Assembly: GCA_963082975.1 (NCBI GenBank)
Contig: OY720346.1
Coordinates: 32,668,720-32,732,719 of the forward strand
DNA length: 64,000 nt
Origin: Labia minor
Lineage: Eukaryota; Arthropoda; Insecta; Dermaptera; Spongiphoridae
Direction: 5' to 3'
Positions 54,664 through 64,000 of the stretch are shown here, one piece after another. Made by a program: the position numbers and the translations under genes. The stretch's first letter is position 1. Every line of letters begins with the position of its first letter. The notes below the pieces were generated by a model. That model did no database searches. It was not told the DNA's origin and was given only the letters and a program-made list of their open reading frames with translations.

Positions 54664-55121
54664 TTTGAAGATATATAGTGGAACCACGATTTACGAAGTT
54701 AAATTTCCTTGAACGCATGTTTCAGAATTCGAACAGAGTCATTTACATATATAGAAACAATTAACTATCTCAATGGAATAATTAGGTTTTCCCTGCTATA
54801 AAAAACAGAAATAGTTAAAATTCTTAAGGGATCTTATTCTTATCTGATGCTTTAAATGGAAAATGAGTCTGCTTCCAAACAGTAACACACACATTAATAC
54901 AATATCTAACTTCCTCTTCTCTACATTCCACTTAGATCTTTAGATTACCTCAGGAGTGGCAATGATCACTTCAATTTTTAATATGTAATTTTTTTTCATG
55001 TAAAATAAGTTTATGTTTTTAATAAATTTAATAAATATATGGAATGTCCGAAATAATAAATGATTAATAGCAAATAGTATATTTATTTTAATCTCCTTTA
55101 TTGAATTAAATATATATAATG

Positions 55122-55337
55122 TGCCCATAATTATGAAAATGTTCTAATAAGTCAATTCAAGCTTTAAAAGCATTTTCATGTGAAATTCACACAAAATTTC
55201 ATATTCATAATAAATTTCCATTTATCAAAACTAAGAAAATTATAACTTAAAATGTCGCATAATTTCTTCAAATGCAATTAATTAAATATCTCGAAACAAT
55301 AAATATATGACTTAGATCACTTTCATAATTATGGGCA
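55122..55337. mobile_element. MITE with 17-bp perfect inverted ends
   Basis: Ends TGCCCATAATTATGAAA are exactly inverted, and similarity continues inward for about 15 more bases (TCTAA.AAGTCA). Length is 216 bp. No target duplication was certain. Adjacent 55345-55400 and 55500-55520 hold G-rich runs of unknown origin. Confidence 0.65.
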
Positions 55338-56038
55338 CCGTGATCTATTATGTTGAAGGGGCACGGGGTGGTCCGGGGGTCTCCCCCAGAAAAATTTTTG
55401 ACAAAATAAATAATTTATTTATTCATAACGTTTAGACTATACTTATAGGTAATTTAAATATTTTTTTTCTTTTGGGTTCTCACTTTTAAATTTATTTTTT
55501 GCACAATGTTTGGGGGGGGGCATACTCAGTTATTCTTCCTCAAAATTAATTAATCTAATTAATAATTATTTGTTTATAAGTTAAGGTTACATAAATAACT
55601 TCATCCTTCATCACTAATTTTCACTTTCCAAACGCTGAACATTTAGTAATAAAAATACCTACTAAGATATTCTACAATTGATTTTAAGGTTTAGGTAATT
55701 TAATTGAAACATTTTATGATAAAATCTCTCTATGTGTATGTTAATTATTCAATATAAACGAGAGTATTTTATTTTTATTTTTAATCATATCATTAGTATT
55801 CTCTTAGTATAATTTAAATGAATTAATTTTATTTTTTATGTATTGAAAAAAAATCTTGAGAAAGAATGGAAATCCGGTTAAAAATCTTTCTATTATACGA
55901 GTATATTACAGATGGTCGAATAACAAATTTTTCAAATGCTCTCTATATATATAAATTAAAATTCAAAATAAAATAGCCTAAGGGTTTTTTTTTATTAAAA
56001 TTCCCATCCGGTTTTGGCTTTTATTCTATGTATATACC

Positions 56039-56046
56039 TATATAAA
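56039..56046 (+). promoter_or_regulatory. TATA box of the cuticle protein gene
   Basis: TATATAAA lies 78 bp upstream of the ATG at 56124. A start about 30 bp downstream would give a 5' leader of roughly 50 bases. TATA promoters are common in stage-regulated cuticle genes. Confidence 0.55.
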
Positions 56047-56123
56047 TACAAGAATGGAAAACATTCCGATGAGTGTTTAACTTCTTAGGGTCGAGCAAAG
56101 AACAAGAAGGACAAGAGGAAAAC

Positions 56124-59100
56124 ATGATACGATTTCAATTTGTACGTATATTATCTTGAAATTATAGATTTAAGTAAAATAAACAATAAAAATTCAATGT
56201 TATATTAAAAATAAATTAAACAATCACATATTTTATATTTAATTAAATAAATTAAAATATTTTTAAATATTTGTACCCCGCTATATATATTATATATAAA
56301 TATTTAATTAATGTTTTTATTTGTCTATTTAATCATTTATTATATTTAGATAAAATTATTGTTAAATAATTTAGTTTACTTATAATAAAAAAATTAATTA
56401 AATTATCAAAGTAAATGATTGTTTAAAATAATTAGAGAATAATAATAAATAGAAAATTGTAATTATTTACACTAGTATATATAACTAAGTAATATAATCG
56501 TATACATTCTTTGAAATATTTTAATTACAACTTAAATTATCCTTAAATTAATCAATTCTTTATTTGTCACTTTAACAATATAATCTCTTTGTTAAAATAA
56601 GTGCAGTCAACACACACACACACAAACGTATTGTCAATATTTATTAAATATATCATTATTTATATGAATAATTAGAAGATTTTTATTTATATTGAAAGAT
56701 TATCAATTGATCTTTTATCTTTTTTATTATATATTCATTAATAATTTTAGGTGAATTTATTGTTGTATGTATATTGTCTTCATGGTATTATAGCGCAACA
56801 ACCAATTTTAAATCAAAAAGAAAATTTAGATTTTCTTCGAAATCTTAATGGAAAACCTGTCGTATGTATTTTAATATATTCCAATTTATTTATTTATTAT
56901 TTTTTAATTGTTAATATTCAATTTATTTCTGTTTTCTTTAAAGAGAGTAGATTTACGACAAAATCCTGTATTGGTTGCAACACAGAATAAAGAATTAAAA
57001 TCAACAAATGTTTTATTACAAAATGCGCCCCCTGCTATTCCTGTAAGTATCATTAAAATTATTTGTATTTCTAAATTAAATTAATATGATTATATAAATA
57101 TTAAGAATACATATGATGCTTGTTTTTTAAATAACTTTCTATTATAAAAAGAATTACATTTATTTAATTGGCCTCTCTATTTAATGCCCTTGAATGTATT
57201 AACAAGAAGCGATGGTCAATTAATAGAAATTAACATGCCAGATAAATTATATTCTAAACAAAAAAAGAGAAAGTTTTTTTTTAAATTCCGAATAATAACA
57301 ATAATAATAAAAGTAAAAATAACAATTCAAAATTCCAAGACCACTCATCAAGGACAAATAAATATTATTTTGGAATTTCGTATAATAAAGAGAATGATGA
57401 TCCAATATATGTCCTTGGCATGTTCAAAACATCAAATTTCACAGTTACTTTAATAGATAATAAATTTCTAAATAAATATAGGTATAAAATTATGAAATCT
57501 TTCTTTCTTTTTTATTTAGAACCATTATTTTTTCATTGATTATATAAAAATAAATAATTTAAATTTGTTTTAAATTTTCTATTTTAGAGCTATATTATTT
57601 ATTATTACTAACTAGTGTAATATTATGTAGATCATGACAGTCTTTCTCATTTGTAAAAATTTTAAATGAATTGTTTATTATATTTTGGCTTCTTTTTGGC
57701 TATTAGTTAAAATATTGAGCATTCAGTGGTCAACTGGTCTTCATAGACGAAGCTTTTGGCTTCTTTCCTTAACTACCTTTTAAGGCTGTCTATAGAGCGG
57801 CTTCTCTTAAGTTATCTTAAGTTGGATTGGTTGCCTAGTGTTTGCTCTTTTCTATACCCGCTGATACTTAAATAATAACTATTATGAATATAAATATAAA
57901 ATTAAAATTTTTCTTGAAAGCCCCCAAAGAACTATACTCAATATTTAAGTTTTTAAAAATTAAAATCTTTTTTACTCTAGAGTTTTCATACAGCCAAACA
58001 TATGGCGCTACTGAACTGAGTTCTTGGCTGCAACAACCACATTCCTCCAATTTTCTGTTTACATATATGTGATTAATTTACATTTACGTATATACTTAAC
58101 ATGACCATACGCCATAGTTTAGGTATTAGAGTAGGTCATTAAGTCCGTGACTTTTTAAAATTTCCAATCTCTTAAATAAAATGTCAACACAAATGTCAGC
58201 AGGCAACTATCAACTGACTTCTGTCAAATGTTAACCAGCTAGGTCTTTTAGTTTTTTATTAACATCCATTGATAGCGGTCTACCTCATGATTTGAAAAGA
58301 AAATGGAAAAAGTGAATTTCCATGAAAATTAATGAATTGGGATACGAATTGTTCCCTCATCTGTCCTATTCTCCGGATTTATACCCGAGTGACTATTTCT
58401 TGATTTCAAACCTGAAAAAATGCCTCGATGGAAAGAGATTTGACTCTAACCATTAAATCATCTCACAAACAAATCTATTTTAATGTCCTCAAAAATCTTA
58501 TTTTTTGGAAGGGATAAAAAATTGGAGAAACTTTGGACGAAGTGTATTGAGCTCAAAGGAGACTACGTTGAAAAATAAAATAATTTTTTATCAAAAAACC
58601 TGGGTTTCATTCAAAAAGTCACTGACTTATTGACCTCCCCTCGTACATTAAAATGTCGCCTTTTTTTCGTAATAATTTCTGGACAATCGTAAAAAATTCA
58701 TTTTTAAAAGAATACTGATTCCAAAATTAAAAAACCTCATCAAGACTCATTCTACTTGAAATAAACCTCAATTTATTGAGACAAATTTGTTCTTTAAAAA
58801 ATATAAATTATTAAACATTTAATTACAATGCTAATTGGAAACAATCTAGACACTGTAAACATAAAATAATTTCAATGTTACTAAATAAAAAGTATTATTT
58901 TTGTTAAAAGGTTTTTAGATTTTACATTTTTTAATTAATATAAATATTTTAGTAACGATTTTATATTTTTTATAGATATCAAATTTGGAACAATTAAGAC
59001 CAAGTGAGATTCATACTCCTCAACAAGGGCTTACATCACAAGAAAGAGCCGCATTAAGAGGTCAACTAAAGGTATGGTAAAAAAACCTATACATAGATTA

Positions 59101-60118
59101 TATTTATGTATAATATATATATCGATGAGCAACCTGCGGCGCGTGGAACAAATTCGGGCGGTCCACCAAACATAATAGTACAAATTATTTTATAGGTATC
59201 CTAAACTTTTTGCGGATTTAATTACTGTTAAGTTAAATATATATTTAAATAATTGATACAACAATGAAACTATTTGTGAAGACCTTGTATTATGTATTAT
59301 GCGTATTGTTCATTAAATATTTAAGGTTTAATAATTTATTAAATTGTTTTTTTGACTCTACTTCGCCAAGAAATGTCTAACTTTAATTTGGCCCTTTGAT
59401 GAAAAAGGTTGCTCATCCCTGTAATAGAAGTATTAATTCCTAGATGCATAATAATAAATAAGTATACTAAATGATATTAATATCATTAGATTAAATTTAA
59501 ATCAGAATTAAATTTACATATTAAATAATATTTAACAATTGATAATTTATTAACAATAAAATAATATATTTTTAATAAACTATATTTATATAAAGTTAGT
59601 TTTTGATTTTGTTTGTTGTTTTTTATATTAGGATGATGATAAATTGTCCGGTAAGGAAAGAGCTGAATTAGAGGCTCGACGTCAAGCAGAAACAGCTAAG
59701 TATTCATTTAGTGCATCTGTACAGGATGGTATTGGCCAGGCCAATCATGAAAGGGAGGAGACAAGGGACGGTTTACGTTTAAAAGGCAGATACTCTTTCA
59801 GTGATGGATTTTTTAAACGCACAGTTCATTATCAAGCAGATGAAGGAGGATATAGAGTTATTAAGTAATGCTTGTGAATGACTATTAATTAATTTTTTTT
59901 TTATTTAAATCCTAATATTGTTTTTTTATTTTATTAGGGAAGAAGTTGAACCAATTGGAAATGGACCAGAAATTAAACGAGACGGTGTTGCTGATGTGAG
60001 TGTCTCTTTAGCTGGTGCACAAAATAAATATAGTATCCATGCATCCGACATTGCCAATTTACGATTATTAAACGAAGAAGAACCACATCAAATAAAATCA
60101 ATTCCATCTTTAAATTAA
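56124..60118 (+). CDS. Secreted cuticle protein with Rebers-Riddiford domain
   Basis: Six exons (56124-56141, 56751-56861, 56944-57042, 58976-59071, 59632-59864, 59938-60118), all GT-AG and in phase, encode 245 aa. The first exon holds only six codons, so an intron splits the signal peptide (residues about 1-22, ending near IIAQQ), a common design in arthropod cuticle genes. Residues 23-108 are Gln/Asn/Leu-rich. A charged segment (LSGKERAELEARR) precedes the chitin-binding domain (chitin_bind_4), about 131-186: KYSFS, then GLRLKGRYSF and the core Y.ADEGGY (175-182). A C-terminal tail with a YSIHASDIANLRL phrase follows. It is likely secreted by epidermis and bound to chitin. The RR subclass is uncertain. 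An alternative stop would arise at 59866 if the last intron were retained. Confidence 0.87.
57975..58055 (-). mobile_element. LINE 3' end fragment
   Basis: Minus-strand reading gives a W..RNVV..AKN phrase shared with the LINE ends at 7.97, 46.6 and 62.6 kb. Very short and inactive. Confidence 0.5.
58126..58643 (+). mobile_element. Mariner-type transposon, internally deleted, 518 bp
   Basis: Inverted ends related to AGGTCAATAAGTCAGTGACT with TA at both edges. The interior encodes the C-terminal third of a mariner transposase: LGYELFPH, then YSPDLYPSDYF, which carries the last catalytic Asp of the D,D34D triad, then KSYFLEGIKKLEK and IELKGDYVEK. Stops interrupt it and the first two thirds are missing. 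Confidence 0.88.
59120..59421. mobile_element. Degenerate hAT-like element
   Basis: Left end GATGAGCAACCTGCGGCGCG and right end GGTTGCTCATCCCTG are inverted, of the CAGGGATGAGCAACC type seen in hAT elements. The flanking 8 bases match only partly, so it is an older insertion. It sits in intron 4 of the cuticle gene. Confidence 0.55.
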
Positions 60119-60604
60119 TTTAATTCTAATTTTATCAATTATAAATAAAAAATTTCTATTTTAATAAAATAAAATATTTTAGCAAAAAACTTTTTGTTTT
60201 CATTTAAACAGATATATAAAAATACTTCTATAAATATTAAAAAATAAAAAAGTAAATAGATTGTATAATTTTATGATTTCTTTTTATTATAATTTTATTA
60301 TTAATTAAAAATGTGTTTTTTAAAACTATATTTATATACTGCAATAATCTACTATTAAATTCAATTATCAATATTAAATTAAAAAATAAATTTAAACATT
60401 TAAAAAAAATTTTAATTTAAAATTAATATTATACTTCTTCTGCCATCTATTGTAAAATAATTATTACTATGATTCCCGCTTTTTTCAGATGAGTATTTAT
60501 TAAAAACCCCTTAAAAACAAAACCACAAAAAATCTCAATAATAAATCTTATATAAACTTAACAATTTTATAATATTAGTTTTATAATTAAATAAAAATAA
60601 AAAT
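60119..60604 (+). other. Intergenic: cuticle gene 3' end and RNASEH2C promoter
   Basis: AATAAA at about 60144 is a likely poly(A) signal 26 bp after the cuticle stop codon. The remaining 450 bp must hold the RNASEH2C promoter. No TATA box is obvious in this uniformly A+T-rich sequence. Confidence 0.5.
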
Positions 60605-61344
60605 ATGTCTATAAAAATTCAAATAAATGAAAATGCTAAAAGTATATTAGGAGAAAATAAAACAATAGCACATTATATGCCTTGTTTAATTAAAGAGGAT
60701 GGTAAAGCAAATGTCAAACAATTTTTTTCTATTGAACAAGATGAAACAAATTCTGATTGTAAGTCATTTAAAAATAAATCACTATTAAAATATTTAACAT
60801 TTAATTTATTTATTTATTTATTTTATTTATTTTGATTCTTTAAATAATTCTAAAATATAGTTATTTAAAATTGTAGAATTTAATTATAATTCTATTTAAA
60901 GTAAATAAACATTTAATACTTAATATTTTATAAATAATTACTTTTGTTAAATAAATAATTAAATTTTAAGGATTTTATCTTAGTTACTTTATTTTTTAAT
61001 TGTATTTAATTGAATTATTTTCTTTTTAGTATTTAAAAGTTCATTTCGTGGAAGACCGTTAAATGGTAAATTAATAAAATTTCCAAAAGATTATAAATGT
61101 GTTGTATTATATGAATCAAGAAATCCATTAAGTGAAAATCAAACACGTAATTTACATATAACTCATGCCTTTAATAAAATGACTTATTGGAATTTAGATA
61201 AACAGCCATCGAAAGATGATCCATTTATTGCTGCTTTAGATTGGCTTGATATTGCTGAAGCGGTAAAAATATATATTAAACATTTAATTTTATATTATAT
61301 AAAGATTTAATATTAAAAATAATTATTTTCAGATTCATTCATAA
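60605..61344 (+). CDS. RNASEH2C: Ribonuclease H2 subunit C
   Basis: Three exons (60605-60758, 61030-61262, 61333-61344) with GT-AG borders and consistent phase encode 132 aa; the human protein has 164. The last exon supplies only three codons and the stop. RNase H2C is the non-catalytic subunit that forms a triple-barrel pair with subunit B and supports the catalytic subunit A in cutting RNA-DNA hybrids and removing single ribonucleotides from DNA. Diagnostic phrases are YMPCLIKEDG near residue 25, FKSSFRGRPLNG after the first junction, TYWNLDKQPS and the C-terminal ALDWLDIAEAIHS, matching the F.RGR.L.G and AAIH elements of the family. No transit signals or membrane segments are visible. The family is short and divergent, so identification rests on these motifs. 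Confidence 0.8.
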
Positions 61345-63729
61345 AAATCAACTAGATAAAACAAAGTTTGTGAGAGAAAGTAAAAGGTTATTTTTGCTAA
61401 ATGAAAAATAATATATTTATTAATTAATTTATATAAGATAATTGTTTCTTTATATAATTTTTTGACATAATTAAAATAAATTTATATTAAAACAAAATTA
61501 TTTGATTTAAAATAGACCCGCATATGTATTTCCGACTAAATATTTCTTATTAACAAATTATTTAAAAAAATATAAAAAAAATCATGTATTCCACAATAGA
61601 TTTTAAAAAATCTCACAAACCAAGGTAGTGTGGGGATGCTTGAAATGTGTTAGACATTTCTTCCTTGCACAATTAAAAAAAATACCATGATCTGGAATTA
61701 TCAAGAAAGACTTGACTTTAATTCCAAAGAATTAACCGTTTTATTTGAAAATTTATTTTATTATCCAAAGAAATCGATAATATTGAAATCGGTAATCAAA
61801 ATTTAAAATGCATTTATAGTATTTACAGTATATATAACCAGTTCAAAAAATTTGAATTTTTTGAAATAACAATAAACGACAATAAAAGGAAATGAGGCAA
61901 TACTAGACATTAAACGAGGTTTACTCGTATTCTATCCAAATTTTGAAATTTTTAACTGAATCTCAATGATATAGATACATTGAACTTGGTTGGAGGATTT
62001 GGTAAGTTTTTTCTAATACTATGATAATATCAATAAGGATTCAGACCAAATTAAACATTAGATCAGATATTCCCATTATACAATTTAAAAAACAAAAAAT
62101 TCAATATTTATGTAGATCATTTATTCAACTTTTTCAAAGTGTATGTCTCAGTGAATTTTAATTTTAATGCGAATTCTGAAAATTACTTCGTATTTTTTTA
62201 TTTGTCTTAAGAGTAGAAAAGAAAAGGTTAAATCCGGGAATAAAATATCGAAATAGTTTAAAACAAAGAAACGAGGTATCAGCAATTTTAGTAAATCTAG
62301 CATTAGAATATCTGATTAGGCAAATTGGAGAGAAATCGAATGAAATCCAATAAGGGATAAGAGTTTTGGCATATTATTATTTAGATTTAGGATATTTGAA
62401 CATATGATTTTTATGGGACGAAGCAGGATGATATCACTGGGGAATGACCGAAACTATATAACATTTCTAAACGTGATCAAAAAATCGAGGAAATTACAAT
62501 GGACTAGATAACTAGACTTGGAAGGAAATAATCATGTTTGGGAAGACCAATTGAGAATCAAACGTAATGTAAGGGAAGACGTAAGGGATTTGAAAGAGAA
62601 TGGGAATGAAGGTGGAACTCGATATGAACGGTTGTAGGAATGTGGTTGCTGCAGCCAAGAACTTTCTAGTCATATAGATAGATAGGAAAGTTTAATCTAA
62701 GATAAGAAATTCTAATATATATTAATAAAAGCACAAACACATCTACATTGAACAAATAAATTAATTTAAATTAACATAATTAAATATCTATATTTAAAAT
62801 TTGTTAGGTTAAAAAAAGTTAGTTTTAGTTTTAGAAAATTAAATATATACTCACGAGACGTCTCTTTCTTTTCCTTACATTTTATTATACACCATTCGTA
62901 TAATTATAAAAAGAATATTATGGAAGATATCTCATTATTATAAATACAATGAATATAGTATATAATTAATTTAGTGATTAAATTAAAAAATAAATAAGAA
63001 AAACCAAAAGGATATGAAGATTTTATAAACTGATTTAAATAAAATAATTGAAAAACTTTTATATACAGACAAAATTACCCCGAGGGAGAGTAAATACTTG
63101 AAAGAGCTGAAGGTCATATCAGCATAAATAAAAAATTAGTAAATAAGAAAATATATAATCACATTATTAAAAGAAAAATTAAAAATACCCATAAATAAAA
63201 ATAAATATATAAACATTTGTTAATAATTGATTCATAATCTGGATTGAACCCAAACCAAAATGATATAATTTGATAAAAATTTTAACAAAAATGTTTTAAA
63301 GAAAAACAAAGCATGTCAATTTATGAAAGCAATTTGAAACAAAGCCATTATTGTGCGTATTTATTTATATTGTAATTGTAAACATTACATTTTTTAAAAT
63401 TATTATTACGATATTTTTATAAAAGACGGAATGAAAGTGAAAGAACTGACATCTATTTTATACCTTAAAAATTAATATATATATATCAATATGCAACATT
63501 TACTTATAATTAATAAAAAGCATTGTCTGTTCGGAAAAAAGGGTTTTGATAATATAATAAATAAAAGAGATTATAATATTTAGATATATACATTATATTT
63601 TTTATAAAAACATCGCTTTAATAAAAAAAAAATTAAATAATAACAAAAATATAAATAAATAAAATAATAATAAACAAAATATTGCAAATCTCACTGTTAT
63701 AATTATATATAGATTAATAAAAAAAAACA
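61345..63729. other. Intergenic DNA after RNASEH2C
   Basis: A+T-rich. AATAAA near 61475 may end the RNASEH2C transcript. It contains a LINE 3' fragment (listed) and, at about 62935-62990, a short block similar to about 33230-33275. Otherwise nothing recognisable. Confidence 0.5.
62450..62685 (+). mobile_element. LINE 3' end fragment
   Basis: A decayed plus-strand copy of the same LINE C terminus: a VIKKSRKLQWT phrase (relatives read RVIKSRRLRWAGH), a GKT-like phrase and finally RNVVAAAKNF. Frameshifts and stops are present. Confidence 0.6.
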
Positions 63730-63742
63730 ATGACTACAATTG
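63730..63742 (+). CDS. Possible first coding exon of a further gene
   Basis: ATG ACT ACA ATT G is followed by a good donor (GTATGT at 63743), preceded by an A-rich leader. An acceptor-like TATAGCAG ends at 63992 and would continue the frame as Asp-Met-Ser at the window edge. Tiny first exons occur elsewhere here (cuticle gene). The product cannot be named. Confidence 0.25.
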
Positions 63743-64000
63743 GTATGTATCAAAAGTTTTTTTATTCTTTTTTTGGTTAAATTCTTTGTTGTAATTCATT
63801 ATTAAAAGTTTGTCTTGTTTTTAATATATTGTAATATTATAATATTTATATATTTTATTTATATATGTACATATATTTAAAAGATAAAATTAACTAAAAA
63901 ATAAAATAAATAAAAAGGAACTAAAACATCTTTGATATTTGGATATATATATATATATACACTATATGTGTATATACATATTTATATAGCAGACATGTCA

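Larger units (their letters stand above)
57043..58975. other. Cuticle gene intron 3
   Basis: A 1.9-kb intron with a decayed LINE end and a mariner deletion derivative (both listed). An open stretch at about 57184-57453 is low-complexity and has no splice support, so it is not called an exon. Confidence 0.5.

Noticed and set aside
57184..57453. Plus-strand 89-codon open frame in the cuticle gene intron 3
   Set aside because: Lys/Ile/Asn-rich low complexity with no acceptor in phase; exons 3 and 4 join in frame without it.

Overview
This is a 64 kb piece of a very A+T-rich nuclear genome with spliced genes. By eye the non-coding DNA is about one fifth G+C and the exons are clearly richer. The gene set points to an arthropod: a chinmo-type BTB factor, an Alk receptor with the MAM-LDLa-MAM-Gly-rich layout, and a Rebers-Riddiford chitin-binding cuticle protein. 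The species cannot be fixed from sequence alone. A+T-rich insects (for example aphidiine wasps or hemipterans) and caligid copepods would all fit. No viral, bacterial or CRISPR content was seen. All gene models were built by hand from splice sites, reading phase and remembered family sequences.

Layout. (1) Positions 1-3.85 kb, minus strand: five 5' coding exons of a chinmo-like BTB transcription factor, whose 3' part (expected zinc fingers) lies off the left edge. (2) 5.4-7.2 kb, plus strand: a complete five-exon gene for the mitochondrial Rieske iron-sulfur protein (273 aa), divergent from chinmo. (3) 9.75-50.7 kb, plus strand: a complete 25-exon Alk receptor tyrosine kinase (1436 aa), with phase consistent across every junction. 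One intron appears to use a GC-AG boundary. Introns 1 (15.6 kb), 2 (3.1 kb), 3 (7.6 kb) and 21 (3.9 kb, inside the kinase domain) are packed with transposon remnants. (4) 56.1-60.1 kb, plus strand: a six-exon secreted RR cuticle protein (245 aa) with a TATA box. (5) 60.6-61.3 kb, plus strand: a compact three-exon RNase H2 subunit C gene (132 aa). (6) A possible first exon of a further gene near 63.73 kb.

The mobile DNA is the most distinctive part. Several hAT deletion derivatives carry perfect terminal repeats and 8-bp target duplications, one of them with an intact empty site in a paralogous repeat in the same window. There is a structurally canonical short Helitron, two copies of a Helentron/DINE-1-like element (one with a related unoccupied site), a TTAA-flanked piggyBac-like MITE, internally deleted Tc1, mariner and DUF4817-type transposons, several 3' ends of one LINE group, and foldback elements.

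The genes do not form one pathway. Alk is a membrane receptor, chinmo a nuclear regulator, the Rieske protein part of respiratory complex III, the RR protein part of cuticle, and RNASEH2C part of ribonucleotide removal. I found no convincing undescribed biological system; the strongest unusual signals are the GC-AG intron and the nested transposons with internal empty-site evidence.
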